The notes: generated from the sequence alone by a model not told the origin. Shown: positions 17,419-25,314, counted from the stretch's first letter. The stretch is 39,889 bases of DNA from Gammaproteobacteria bacterium (GCA_004298065.1 SCRL01000035.1:1-39889), one strand, 5' to 3'. A program made the numbers and translations.

Positions 17419-18297
17419 TCAAGAAATCACGCCCGCGGCACGCATCGCCTGGCGCACGGTCTCGTGATGCTTCTCCGCCAGCGGCGTCAACGGCAGGCGG
17501 ATGCCCCCTTTGATCAGCCCCATTTCCTGCAACGCCCACTTCACCGGGATGGGATTGGACTCGACGAACAGGTGCTTGTGCAATCCCATCAGCCGTTCAT
17601 TGACCGCACGCGCTTCCTTTTCCATTCCCTCGCGCGCCAGGCGGCACATGTCGTGCATCGCGCGCGGCGCCACGTTGGCCGTCACCGAGATGTCGCCCTT
17701 GGCGCCGAGCAGGATGCAATCGAGCGCGGTAGCATCGTCCCCCGAATAGAGATCGAGCTTGTCGCCGCACCGGTGCAGGATATCGCGCGCGCGGTCGAGG
17801 TTGCCGGTGGCTTCCTTGATCCCGACGATGTTCGGGATCGGCGCCAACCGCTCGACGGTCTCGGGCAGCATGTCGCAGCCGGTGCGACCGGGCACATTAT
17901 ATAGTATCTGCGGAACCGGGACCGCCTCGGCGATGGCCTTGAAGTGGCGGTACAGGCCTTCCTGGGTGGGTTTGTTGTAGTAGGGTGTCACCAGCAGGCA
18001 GGCCTCGACCCCGGCCTGCTTCGCGCAGCGGGTGAGCTCGATCGCCTCGGTGGTGCTGTTGGCGCCGGTGCCGGCGATGACCGGAATGCGTCCGCGGGTG
18101 TGCTCGACGCTGGCGCGGATCACCTCGCAGTGCTCCTCCATGTCGAGCGTTGCGGACTCGCCGGTCGTGCCGACGACGACGAGCGCGTCGGTGCCGTTCT
18201 CGATATGAAAATCAATCAGGCGATGCAGCGCGGCAAGATCCAGCGAGCCGTCCTCGTGCATCGGCGTCACCAGCGCCACCATGCTGCCGTGAAACAT
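17419..18297 (-). CDS. dapA: 4-hydroxy-tetrahydrodipicolinate synthase
   Basis: DapA condenses pyruvate with aspartate semialdehyde, the first step of the lysine/diaminopimelate branch. From ATG 18297 the protein is 292 residues, the usual length, beginning [13 protein letters not shown]. Visible marks are [41 protein letters not shown] with the catalytic Tyr, and the Schiff-base Lys in [12 protein letters not shown]. Longer in-frame starts up to 18360 do not fit the family. It heads the operon with bamC, the MBL gene and purL; the 245 bp to the divergent GalT-like gene should hold promoters for both. Confidence 0.96.
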   Translation of the reverse strand: MFHGSMVALVTPMHEDGSLDLAALHRLIDFHIENGTDALVVVGTTGESATLDMEEHCEVIRASVEHTRGRIPVIAGTGANSTTEAIELTRCAKQAGVEACLLVTPYYNKPTQEGLYRHFKAIAEAVPVPQILYNVPGRTGCDMLPETVERLAPIPNIVGIKEATGNLDRARDILHRCGDKLDLYSGDDATALDCILLGAKGDISVTANVAPRAMHDMCRLAREGMEKEARAVNERLMGLHKHLFVESNPIPVKWALQEMGLIKGGIRLPLTPLAEKHHETVRQAMRAAGVIS

Positions 18298-18542
18298 GAA
18301 CCCCAACCCATGATTCGGAAACAGAAGCGGCATGGTACTTTCCGCGCCGACGGCTGACAAGGATGCGTCCCGCCCGTCCCGGGCAAGGGCAATTTATAGC
18401 CAAATCACGCATTTTTAATTGGCCGGCAGCGGGCCGTCGCGTAAGCTGCGCCCATGTCGAACCCCACCCTCTTGCTGTCCACGGACAATTCTGCCGGGAG
18501 CAGAATTGGACGCGCTTTAGCGCGCCTGAACAGGTGAGCGCC

Positions 18543-19628
18543 ATGGACGGTGCGAATCACTACGTCGTACGCGAGATCCGCATCAACCCGATCGTCCCGA
18601 GCGAATCGGTGCTGGTCGCGACCGCGCGTTCGATGCGCCCGAAGAAGGCCGAGGAAGCGGCGCCACGCGACACGCGCAAGCACGTCGAGACCTGCCCGTT
18701 CTGCGTCGGCAATGAATCCATGACGCCGCCACAGATTGCAGCCTACCCCGACACCGGCCAGTGGAATATCCGCATCGTCGAGAACCTTTACCCGGTGCTC
18801 GGCGATGACCGCAGCAACCCGAACCTGAGTTTCGGCCTGCAACAGACTATCGACGGCTACGGCCGGCACGAGGTCATCATCGACCACCCGCAGCACGGCG
18901 TCGCCATCCACGACATGAGCGAGGAGCACCTGGCGCTGCTGTTTCGCGCCTACCGCGCGCGCATGGAGCAGCTCTACCGCTCGAACAGCCGCCTGCGCTA
19001 CGTGCTGGTATTCAAGAACTTCGGCCCGGCGGCCGGCGCCTCCATCGCCCATACGCACTCGCAGATCATCGCCACGCCGGTCATCCCGGACAACGTGCAG
19101 GCCGAGGTCGTGAACAGCCGGAATTTTTTCCACAAAAACCACCGCTGCATCTTCTGCTCGCTCATCGACGAGGCGCTGACCTTCGAGGCCACGATCTACG
19201 ACCGCGAGTCGGGCGAGATTCGCCGGAAAATCAACGTCGGGCAGTACGTGGTCGAGCGCGGGAACAAATTCATTGCCATCAAGCCGTTCGCCAGCCGCTA
19301 CGAGTGGGAGGTGCACATCCTGCCGCTCCAGCACCGCAGCGACTACCTGCGCACGCCGGAGGAGGATTTCGCCGACCTGGCGCGCGTGATGCGCCGCACC
19401 ATGGCGCGGCTCGACGCCGTGCTCGGCGGCGCGCAGTACAACTTCTTCCTGCACTCGCTACCGCACGATCCGGGGTGCGACGAGTGCGAGGCGAGCTACC
19501 ACTGGCACATCGAGATTACGCCGCGTACCAGCATCCCCACCGGTTTCGAGCTGGGCTCAGGTCTCTTCGTGAATACCGTCGCGCCGGAAGTGGCGGCGGA
19601 GAAACTGCGCGCGGCGGAGATTGGCTGA
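18543..19628 (+). CDS. GalT-like (HIT superfamily) nucleotidyltransferase
   Basis: From ATG 18543, after AGGTGAG, the product is 361 residues. It has a zinc-type Cys pair ETCPFCVGNE, the HIT-type active-site motif HTHSQ in GASIAHTHSQI, a second Cys pair CIFCSLI and YHWHIEITPR near the end. These are marks of galactose-1-phosphate uridylyltransferase and its relatives. No other galactose (Leloir) genes are near, so the natural substrate may be another sugar or nucleotide phosphate; I leave the symbol blank. It is transcribed divergently from dapA. Confidence 0.82.
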   Translation: MDGANHYVVREIRINPIVPSESVLVATARSMRPKKAEEAAPRDTRKHVETCPFCVGNESMTPPQIAAYPDTGQWNIRIVENLYPVLGDDRSNPNLSFGLQQTIDGYGRHEVIIDHPQHGVAIHDMSEEHLALLFRAYRARMEQLYRSNSRLRYVLVFKNFGPAAGASIAHTHSQIIATPVIPDNVQAEVVNSRNFFHKNHRCIFCSLIDEALTFEATIYDRESGEIRRKINVGQYVVERGNKFIAIKPFASRYEWEVHILPLQHRSDYLRTPEEDFADLARVMRRTMARLDAVLGGAQYNFFLHSLPHDPGCDECEASYHWHIEITPRTSIPTGFELGSGLFVNTVAPEVAAEKLRAAEIG

Positions 19629-19635
19629 CGCCAGT

Positions 19636-20202
19636 TCAGGACGCGCGCTTCGGCGTGCGGCTCTTTGGCAGGCTAAGACTTTCACCGCGCTTGAGCTTCT
19701 TCAGGCGATAGGCGCCGAGCGCCACGACCATGTTGTCCTTCACGATTACCGGCGTCAGGTGCCGGTCCTGTACCGGCTTTCCTTCCGGATCGCGCGTCAG
19801 GTAATAAAACACTTCGTAGTCCTTGCCGGCACGATCGTGCAACGATCCGTGCCGGTAGGGATTGGGCCAGCGGCCGGCGCCGTGGCGCATGACGCGCGCG
19901 AGTTCGGTACGGTGCATGCCGGCAAAAACCTCCAGCAGGCGCTCATCGTTGGTGGCGACAAATTCCCGAAAACTCTGTGTGGTCGGTGTGGAAGGTTCAA
20001 CGGGAACCGCCGCAGTTGGCGGCAACGCGACAGCGGGCGGCGCGGCGCGCGCGATCGTTGCGGGTTCGCGCGATGTCGGGGGCACATCCGGTTCGACCGC
20101 AGGCGGCGGGGCAGCCTGCACCGGCGATGTCGTAGCCACTTCCCGCGGCGGCGTGGCGCAGGCCGCGAGCAGCAGCGCGAACGTAACGACGATGCGCTTC
20201 AC
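19636..20202 (-). CDS. Putative lipoprotein with SmpA/OmlA-like C-terminal domain
   Basis: The likely start is GTG 20202, two bases after the stop of the upstream membrane-protein gene, giving 188 residues. It opens VKRIVVTFALLLAACATPP, a lipoprotein signal with lipobox LAAC. A Pro/Ala/Thr-rich linker of about 60 residues follows, then a domain with LARVMRHGAGRWPNPYRHG, YEVFYYLTRD and LTPVIVKDNMVVALGAYRLK, resembling small outer-membrane lipoproteins of the SmpA/OmlA type. The role is unknown; a periplasmic, lipid-anchored place is likely. It is coupled to the preceding coiled-coil membrane protein. Confidence 0.7.
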   Translation of the reverse strand: MKRIVVTFALLLAACATPPREVATTSPVQAAPPPAVEPDVPPTSREPATIARAAPPAVALPPTAAVPVEPSTPTTQSFREFVATNDERLLEVFAGMHRTELARVMRHGAGRWPNPYRHGSLHDRAGKDYEVFYYLTRDPEGKPVQDRHLTPVIVKDNMVVALGAYRLKKLKRGESLSLPKSRTPKRAS

Positions 20203-20204
20203 AC

Positions 20205-21131
20205 TCAGCCGCGGGCGCGGGTGCGCTTCGGGGTCGAGCGGCGCGCGGCGGGCTTTGCGTCCCTCGGCACCGCCATCGGCACATCCCTGTGCCGCGGATT
20301 TTTCGCAGACGCACGCGGCGGTTCCGCCGGGGGCGGCGTGTCGGCGTACATCATGCCCATGTTGTAGCGCATCGCGGCGGCACGGGCGCGTGTGAACAAC
20401 GCATCGAGCGTCCCTTCCTCCGCGGCCGTCACGCGCGGGCGCGGGCGACGGTAGTCCCAAAAGTGGATGATCGCCATGTTGCACGCGAGCGTGAGCGTAA
20501 TCGCGAGCGGGTCCACCACGAACACCAGCAGCAGGATGGCAAAGAACACCACGCGATCCTGCGACAAATTCAGCATCTTGGCCACGTAGGAAATCGGACC
20601 GATATGCGACTCGTACGACAGGCGTTTGACGCGCAGCTCCTGGATGCGCGGCTCGATGACGCTGACACGGTCGCGCAGCTCGGCGATCTCGTCGCCGAAT
20701 TCGCGCGACAGGCGGATACGACCGGTGACGGCATCCGCCGGCAATTGCTGGATCTGGCGGTTGATCTCGGCCTCGCGCGCCTTTTTCTTGGCGTGCTCCT
20801 GCTCCAGGCTGTCGAGCTCGAGGTTGAGAATGCGGAACTCCTCCGAGGTCTTCTGGTAGCCCTGCGAGAGGTAGCCGAAAATGCCGACCGAGGTGATGAA
20901 CATGAGCGCCGCGAGAAACACGATCAGGATGGTCCGGAACTGCTCGGACACCAGCCGCCAGTAGCGGTACAGGTAGATCGCCACGCTGATCTTGCCGGCC
21001 TCGAGCGCGATGCCCATGAGCAGCGCCGGGACGTAGTTGTAAGCGAAGATGCTGGCGATGCCGACGACCGAAAAATACGCGGCCACCGCCACCAGTCCCG
21101 AGGTCACGAGAATCATGAAAATGATAAACAT
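20205..21131 (-). CDS. Multi-pass membrane protein with central coiled coil
   Basis: ATG 21131 follows AAGGA and yields a 308-residue protein. Two or three hydrophobic helices lie in the first 95 residues (MFIIFMILVTSGLVAVAAYF, VPALLMGIALEAG, ILIVFLAALMFITSVGIFGY). A charged coiled coil follows at about 95-180 (LDSLEQEHAKKKAREAEINR) and another helix at about 205-225 (VVFFAILLLVFVVDPLAITL). No enzyme motif is seen and the family is not recognised. The last 30 residues (NPRHRDVPMAVPRDAKP onward) are encoded by a dispersed hairpin repeat at 20255-20297, so this tail is probably a late addition. Confidence 0.7.
   Translation of the reverse strand: MFIIFMILVTSGLVAVAAYFSVVGIASIFAYNYVPALLMGIALEAGKISVAIYLYRYWRLVSEQFRTILIVFLAALMFITSVGIFGYLSQGYQKTSEEFRILNLELDSLEQEHAKKKAREAEINRQIQQLPADAVTGRIRLSREFGDEIAELRDRVSVIEPRIQELRVKRLSYESHIGPISYVAKMLNLSQDRVVFFAILLLVFVVDPLAITLTLACNMAIIHFWDYRRPRPRVTAAEEGTLDALFTRARAAAMRYNMGMMYADTPPPAEPPRASAKNPRHRDVPMAVPRDAKPAARRSTPKRTRARG
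20255..20297. repeat. Dispersed hairpin repeat, copy in the membrane-protein tail
   Basis: CGGCACA (20277-20283) pairs perfectly with TGTGCCG (20288-20294) around TCCC; on the minus strand this reads ACAGGGATGT in a hairpin. The 43-bp unit matches the reverse of 16168-16212 at 40 of 43 positions by eye. It lies in frame near the 3-prime end of the membrane-protein gene. Confidence 0.75.
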
Positions 21132-21324
21132 GGAATGTCCTTGCTTGTTATGTCGTTCGCCCGGCATGTGCGCCGCGGACGCGACACTGATTATAGTCGC
21201 TGGATTGGAGCCCTATCTTCGGAAGGGACGCGGAGCGTGTCAACCGAAGCGGCAAAATATTGCCGCCTGCCTATCCCGTTCACACCAAACGGTTTTTGCG
21301 TGTATCGGCAGGCCGGCGCCGGCC

Positions 21325-21338
21325 TTGATGCGCGTCAA
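21325..21338. promoter_or_regulatory. FNR/DNR-type box upstream of the phosphoribosyltransferase
   Basis: TTGATGCGCGTCAA matches the TTGAT-N4-ATCAA consensus of FNR/ANR/DNR regulators except for one base. It is centred about 95 bp before the ATG at 21426 and is one of six such sites in the cluster. Confidence 0.65.
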
Positions 21339-21378
21339 AGCGAGCAAGACGGCGGTCGCCTAGCGTGACAAAAGCGTA

Positions 21379-21398
21379 GCCCGCCCCGAGAGGCGGGC
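21379..21398. repeat. GC-rich hairpin in the leader of the phosphoribosyltransferase
   Basis: GCCCGCC (21379-21385) pairs with GGCGGGC (21392-21398) around a 6-nt loop, 27 bp before the ATG at 21426. The context GCGTAGCCCG resembles common REP-type repeats. It could influence the message leader, but nothing more can be said. Confidence 0.45.
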
Positions 21399-21425
21399 GC
21401 GATCACCCAAACGCGGGGGACACCA

Positions 21426-22064
21426 ATGCGATTCCGGGACCGTCGGGAAGCCGGGCAAAAACTGGCGCAGGCGCTTGCTCGCTATCGCGGTCGCGAAGGT
21501 ATCGTTTATCCCCTGCCGCGCGGCGGCGTCGTGCTCGGCGTCGAAATCGCACGCGCGCTCGGGATGCCGCTCGACCTCGTGATCCCACGCAAGATCGGCC
21601 ACCCCTACAACCCCGAATACGCGATCTGCGCCGTCACCGAGCACGGCGCGCCGGTCTGTAATGAGCGCGAGGTGGCGCAGGTCGATCCCGAATGGTTCCG
21701 CAAGCGCGTCGAGGCCGAGCGTCGCGAGGCCCGCCGCCGGCGCGAGCTGTACCTCGCGGGGCGCGTGCCGCTGCCGGCCGAGGGTAAGATCGCGATCGTG
21801 GTGGACGACGGCATCGCCACTGGTCTCACCATGCGCGCGGCGATCCAGGACGTGCGCAGCCGCCATCCGACGCGCGTGATCGTGGCGGTGCCGGTCGCGC
21901 CCAAGGACACCGCCGACCGGCTTATGCGCGATGTCGACGAGGTGGCGGCGCTCGATGTGTCGGATTTCTATCTCGGCGCCGTCGGCGCCTATTACGACGA
22001 CTTCCCGCAGCTGACGGACGACGAAGTCATACTGCTGCTGCGGGAAGTTCAGCCCACGAACTGA
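21426..22064 (+). CDS. Stress-cluster phosphoribosyltransferase
   Basis: The 212-residue type I phosphoribosyltransferase has the PRPP loop IVVDDGIATGLTM at about 134-146 and a characteristic start MRFRDRREAGQKLAQALARY, then YPLPRGGVVLGVEIARALG. Proteins of this group recur in anaerobic or stress-induced clusters of proteobacteria next to Hsp20 and PRPP synthetase genes; their base substrate is not known. An FNR-type box lies upstream. A second, frameshifted member of the family is at 31345. Confidence 0.88.
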   Translation: MRFRDRREAGQKLAQALARYRGREGIVYPLPRGGVVLGVEIARALGMPLDLVIPRKIGHPYNPEYAICAVTEHGAPVCNEREVAQVDPEWFRKRVEAERREARRRRELYLAGRVPLPAEGKIAIVVDDGIATGLTMRAAIQDVRSRHPTRVIVAVPVAPKDTADRLMRDVDEVAALDVSDFYLGAVGAYYDDFPQLTDDEVILLLREVQPTN

Positions 22065-22092
22065 ACGTGCGCCCCGGCGCGACGGCACTCGC

Positions 22093-22350
22093 ATGCCGCA
22101 GGAACAAGCCGAAACCCCGTTGCGCGTCGAATGCCACGCCGGCTACCGCGCGGACGAAACACCCGTGCGGTTTCACCTCGGCGCGCGCCGCATCGGGGTC
22201 GCCGAGGTGCTCGACCGCTGGCTCGCGCCGGACCACCGCTATTTCAAGGTGCGCGGCAACGACGGCGACACCTATATACTGCGCCACGACACCGTCGCCG
22301 ACAGCTGGGCGCTGACGCTGTTCGCGCGTGGCGATGTCACTCGACCTTGA
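22093..22350 (+). CDS. Hypothetical protein (85 aa)
   Basis: An 85-residue protein starts MPQEQAETPLRVECHAGY and carries PVRFHLGARRIGVAEVLDRW, HRYFKVRGNDGDTYILRHD and WALTLF. The pattern of short strands suggests a compact beta domain; similar small proteins occur beside stress genes, but I cannot name the family. It follows the phosphoribosyltransferase by 28 bp, probably in one transcript, and its 3-prime end overlaps that of the convergent hsp20 gene by 14 bp. Confidence 0.65.
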   Translation: MPQEQAETPLRVECHAGYRADETPVRFHLGARRIGVAEVLDRWLAPDHRYFKVRGNDGDTYILRHDTVADSWALTLFARGDVTRP

Positions 22351-22840
22351 TCGAGTGGCGCTTCGCCTTCTCCACTTTCGGCAGCGTCAATTCCAGCATG
22401 CCGTCCTTGAAGGCCGCCCTGGCCCTGGTGCCGTCGACCGCGGCCGGCAACGCGACGGTGCGCGAGAAAGTGCCGCGCGAGATTTCGCAACGATAGTAAT
22501 CGCCCTTCTCTTCCTGCTCCTCGCGGCGCGTCTCGCCCTTGATGGTGACGGTGTCCTCGCTCACCGAGATGTCGATGTCCTTCTTGTCCACGCCCGGGAC
22601 CTCGGCCTTGACTACGATCTCGTTCTCGCGGTCGATGACGTCCACTTTCGGCAGTTTCATCTCCGGCAGCGCCATCTCCGGGAAACTCGGCCACTCGAAG
22701 CGCCACGGGCGCATCCAGCCGCGCCGGAAGAGACTGTCGAACATCCGGTCCATCTCCTCGAACGGCGAGAGCGCGCGGGCCGGCGACACCTTCTGCACTT
22801 CCTGCCCCTTCGCCGTCTCCTGCTTGCCTTCGTTTAACAT
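22337..22840 (-). CDS. Hsp20/alpha-crystallin family small heat-shock protein
   Basis: ATG 22840 with GGAGG six bases before it gives 167 residues. The alpha-crystallin domain runs from about 55 to the end: PKVDVIDRENEIVVKAEVPG, VDKKDIDISVSEDTVTIKGE and the late GMLELTLPK; the C-terminal extension ends KAKRHSIKVE and contains the IxV motif. Such proteins hold unfolding clients for refolding by DnaK/ClpB. It is the last gene of the PilZ-HPF-GYD-DUF2934-Hsp20 operon, which starts beneath an FNR-type box. Confidence 0.93.
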   Translation of the reverse strand: MLNEGKQETAKGQEVQKVSPARALSPFEEMDRMFDSLFRRGWMRPWRFEWPSFPEMALPEMKLPKVDVIDRENEIVVKAEVPGVDKKDIDISVSEDTVTIKGETRREEQEEKGDYYRCEISRGTFSRTVALPAAVDGTRARAAFKDGMLELTLPKVEKAKRHSIKVE

Positions 22841-22863
22841 GCTGTGCCTCCGTTTCAGCGTCG

Positions 22864-23145
22864 TCAGTGGGATGGAATCGTGTGGCGCGAGGCCGCGCCC
22901 GGCACGGACGAACGGCCAGGCATCGCCGACGCCGCCGGTTGTTTCATCGATGGCCGCATGCGCATCAGCCGTTCGTCGACCTCGCGCTCCGCGACCAGCC
23001 AGTCCTCCACGGAGTCTCCACCGCTGAAGCCGCGCTGCAACGCGCGGAAGTAGGCGGCCTCGGCGATCATGCGCCACCGCTCCTCGGGCGAAACAACCGT
23101 CCCGGCGCCCGCCGGGGTACCGCTTTTCGATACTGTCTTTGCCAT
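22864..23145 (-). CDS. DUF2934 family protein
   Basis: The 93-residue protein carries the DUF2934 core: ERWRMIAEAAYFRALQRGF, GGDSVEDWLVAEREVDE. These small proteins are of unknown function and are often found beside Hsp20 or other stress genes. Tails on both sides are Ser/Pro/Ala-rich. A very good ribosome site AGGAGG precedes the ATG, and it sits 24 bp before hsp20 in the same operon. Confidence 0.8.
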   Translation of the reverse strand: MAKTVSKSGTPAGAGTVVSPEERWRMIAEAAYFRALQRGFSGGDSVEDWLVAEREVDERLMRMRPSMKQPAASAMPGRSSVPGAASRHTIPSH

Positions 23146-23190
23146 GTCGTTTCCTCCTGTTTAGCAACAACAACCGCCGGCATGCACTGT

Positions 23191-23499
23191 CTAGGCGGCG
23201 TGCGGCATGCCGTGCAGCATGTCCTTGAAAGCCTTCCACTCGGTCGCGGCCCAGATTTCGGAATACGCGCGCCCGTAGGTGCGTATCAGCGTCGAGACCT
23301 TGGTCGCGGTTTCGATGTCCGGCGCCGTGAAAATGTCGACGTAGTCGTACGGCCCGAGCACCGCGTAGCTGTGCAACCACTTGACCTTCGGGCATTCGTT
23401 GCGGATGTGGTCCATGGCGCGCTTTTCGAGATCCTCCAGGATCTGGGGCGAGCGCGTCACCTCGGGCGAGGTGCGGGTCAGCATGATGAACGTGGTCAT
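23191..23499 (-). CDS. GYD domain protein
   Basis: The 102-residue protein fits the GYD family: MTTFIMLTRTSPE at the start, LHSYAVLGPYDYVDIFTAPD in the middle (YD standing in the GYD position) and a C-terminal WAATEWKAFKDM. GYD proteins have a ferredoxin-like fold with no known activity. AAGGAG precedes the ATG. It is the third gene of the PilZ-Hsp20 operon, 33 bp after the hibernation-factor gene. Confidence 0.82.
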   Translation of the reverse strand: MTTFIMLTRTSPEVTRSPQILEDLEKRAMDHIRNECPKVKWLHSYAVLGPYDYVDIFTAPDIETATKVSTLIRTYGRAYSEIWAATEWKAFKDMLHGMPHAA

Positions 23500-23532
23500 G
23501 GGGGTCTCCTTCGCGATGCGGTGACGGTGGGA

Positions 23533-24093
23533 TCAGCCGACGACGTGGTGCTTGCCGACGATGTGGACGGTGCTGGCCTGCGGGCCAAGCTCGCCCATCT
23601 CCTCGACAAACCGGACCTCGGCGCCGACCTGCAGGCGGTCGAATCCGGCGTCCGCAACGCTGTTCTTGTGGAAATACACCAGGCGCCCGTCGGAGGTTTC
23701 GATCTTGCCGCTGTCGGCCAGCAGCTCGGCGATGCGTCCGTGGGGCGACACGGCGTGCTCCTTCACCACGCCGCGGCGGCGTCGGGCATGGTCCTCGAGC
23801 TGGCGGCGTGCGGCATCGAAGGCGTCGCGGATGGCAACGTACACGTCCTCGTGCGCCTGGTGGGCGTCGGGCGTGCGGCTGGCGACGATCTCGCCCTCCG
23901 GCACCTTGAGGTCCACGCGCACGCGGAACAGGTTTCCCTGCTGGTGGTGCCGATGATGCAGCTCGACTGCCACCCGGCAGCTCATGATCCGGTCGTGGTA
24001 ACGCTCCAGGCTCGCGGCGCGCTCGCGGATGCGCCCCTCGATCGCCGCCGAGGGTTCCATGTTGCGAAACACAACCTGCAGCGGGAGTTGCAT
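23533..24093 (-). CDS. HPF/RaiA ribosome hibernation factor fused to a cold-shock domain
   Basis: From ATG 24093 the product is 186 residues. Residues 1-105 are an HPF/RaiA domain (MQLPLQVVFRNMEPSAAIEG, then ERIM-like region CRVAVELHHRHHQQGN and DVYVAIRDAFDAARRQLEDH), which binds the 30S decoding site and stalls ribosomes in starvation. Residues about 117-180 are a cold-shock/S1-like RNA-binding domain (GRIAELLADSGKIETSDGRL, VYFHKNSV, GAEVRFV). The fusion would couple ribosome binding to RNA binding. Its ATG overlaps the pilZ stop as TGATG, so it is translated by coupling. Confidence 0.87.
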   Translation of the reverse strand: MQLPLQVVFRNMEPSAAIEGRIRERAASLERYHDRIMSCRVAVELHHRHHQQGNLFRVRVDLKVPEGEIVASRTPDAHQAHEDVYVAIRDAFDAARRQLEDHARRRRGVVKEHAVSPHGRIAELLADSGKIETSDGRLVYFHKNSVADAGFDRLQVGAEVRFVEEMGELGPQASTVHIVGKHHVVG

Positions 24094-24500
24094 CAATGCA
24101 TCTGCCGCGTCAGCCCTGTGACAGCAGCGTCCCCGATCCCGTCCGTCCATACCGGCTTGGCGCCGCCTTCGAGTCCGGCGGGCTCGCCCGGCAATCCGTA
24201 AAGCATCTGACGCAAGGGGCGGATGGTGTCCGCGGACGAATCGAGATACATCAGCGCCGCGCCGTTATCCGCGGTCCGCACGACCGTGGCGTGCAGACGG
24301 TGATGGCTCGGGCCGTCGCCGTTCTGCAACATGAACGACACGACCACCGGTGTATTCACGGGCAACTCCACCCGTCCGGTCTCGACGAACATCCCACCCA
24401 GGCTGATATCGCGCAACAGGGCGTGAATGATCCCGTAACGGGGATGACTCACGGTTACTTCGCCACCGAGGAAACGACGCACACTCCAGCGATGCTCCAT
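24093..24500 (-). CDS. PilZ-domain protein
   Basis: ATG 24500 with GGAGG upstream gives 135 residues. The PilZ pattern is present: RFLGGEVTVSHPRYG at the N-terminus, the conserved strand turn DISLGGMFVET, and VNTPVVVSFML. A DxSxxG motif is seen, and an Arg-rich segment just before it is reduced (only RR in WSVRRF), so c-di-GMP binding is possible but not certain. It is the first gene of the operon with the hibernation factor, GYD, DUF2934 and Hsp20, and lies below an FNR-type box. Confidence 0.8.
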   Translation of the reverse strand: MEHRWSVRRFLGGEVTVSHPRYGIIHALLRDISLGGMFVETGRVELPVNTPVVVSFMLQNGDGPSHHRLHATVVRTADNGAALMYLDSSADTIRPLRQMLYGLPGEPAGLEGGAKPVWTDGIGDAAVTGLTRQMH

Positions 24501-24565
24501 GGCCGGCCTCCGTCGCTTTTGCGGTTTTGATGTGTCAACCATGCCAGCCGGTGGCGCGGCCGACT

Positions 24566-24579
24566 TTGATACATGTCAA
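24566..24579. promoter_or_regulatory. FNR/DNR-type box upstream of the PilZ-Hsp20 operon
   Basis: TTGATACATGTCAA has the same form as the box at 21325 (TTGAT-N4-GTCAA), 66 bp from the ATG of the PilZ gene. Confidence 0.65.
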
Positions 24580-24610
24580 AGATAGCGAGCGGATGTGAAG
24601 GTTCTATTAA

Positions 24611-24627
24611 TTCAAGTATTACTTGAA
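24611..24627. promoter_or_regulatory. 17-bp palindrome between divergent stress genes
   Basis: TTCAAGTA-T-TACTTGAA is a perfect inverted repeat with a single central base. It lies between two FNR-type boxes, so a second regulator may act on both directions. Confidence 0.5.
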
Positions 24628-24662
24628 CGAAGAACCGAATCGCACAAAACTGAAAGGATTTT

Positions 24663-24676
24663 TTGAGACGCATCAA
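24663..24676. promoter_or_regulatory. FNR/DNR-type box upstream of the 80-aa gene
   Basis: TTGAGACGCATCAA keeps TTGA-N6-TCAA, with a complete ATCAA half-site and one change in the other. It lies 60 bp before the ATG at 24736. Confidence 0.55.
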
Positions 24677-24735
24677 AACAGGATGCTCTCGTCAGGTTTA
24701 TAAATCGGATTAATACTGACTCCTGGAGCCATGCC

Positions 24736-24978
24736 ATGAAGAAACCGGTCAAGACCCTTCACGCGCCGCACGTAGGCGCACCAGACCCGGAACTGAAAAC
24801 CTCACCGATCCTCGACGAGGAGGATGACGAGCTGCTGTCGTTCGACCGCGAGTTGGAAGAAGCAGTGTGCTTTTTCAACGGCGTGAGCTACGCCGATGGG
24901 CAGCACGTGCTGAGCGGCGACGAACTGCTGTGTTGCGAGCGCGGTGTATGGTTGCGCAAGGCCGAGCGCAGCCATTGA
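24736..24978 (+). CDS. Hypothetical acidic protein (80 aa)
   Basis: An 80-residue protein, rich in Asp and Glu, has PILDEEDDELLSFDRELEEA and DELLCCERGVWLRKAERS. The family is not recognised. A ribosome-site-like GGAG lies eight bases before the ATG and an FNR-type box and a palindrome lie upstream, which supports an expressed gene of the stress cluster. It is followed after 9 bp by a DUF504-like gene, probably in the same transcript. Confidence 0.6.
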   Translation: MKKPVKTLHAPHVGAPDPELKTSPILDEEDDELLSFDRELEEAVCFFNGVSYADGQHVLSGDELLCCERGVWLRKAERSH

Positions 24979-24987
24979 CGGGATGGA

Positions 24988-25314
24988 ATGCTGCCGATCC
25001 ATCGGCTGCTGAGCCGGATCCGCTGGGACCCCCGCTTCGGCGCGGGTGAGTTCATGCTCGGCTATTGCGACCGCATCGCGCGGCGCACGATTCCCGTGCC
25101 GCTGCGCGAGGCGCGCTTCCCGCCGGACAATCGGCGGGTGTTCGAGATCATGGATGCGGCGGCCGGCACGTCCGTGGTGATGCCTTACTGCTCCTCGCCG
25201 CGCGGCTCTTCCTCCTCTTTTCCGGGTTGCGGCTTCTCTTCCTCCTCGGGTGGGGCGCGTTCTTCACGCAGCGGCTTGGTCCAGTCCACACCGCGCATGT
25301 CGGTCTCGGTGTAG
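24988..25314 (+). CDS. DUF504/MJ1316-like protein with an aberrant C-terminus
   Basis: Residues 1-65 match DUF504 (MJ1316, proposed RNA cyclic-end recognition domain): MLPIHRLLSRIRWDPRFGAG, FMLGYCDRIARRTIPVPLRE and FPPDNRRVFEIMD. The family ends with a conserved stretch like H-R-V-R-x-V-Y-x-x-G; here that is missing. After VVMPY the frame runs on as Ser/Arg-rich sequence (CSSPRGSSSSFPG) that is the antisense of the convergent gene 25185-25547, overlapping it by 130 bp. The 3-prime part of the gene therefore seems to have been lost by a rearrangement. It may be a degenerate gene. Confidence 0.6.
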   Translation: MLPIHRLLSRIRWDPRFGAGEFMLGYCDRIARRTIPVPLREARFPPDNRRVFEIMDAAAGTSVVMPYCSSPRGSSSSFPGCGFSSSSGGARSSRSGLVQSTPRMSVSV

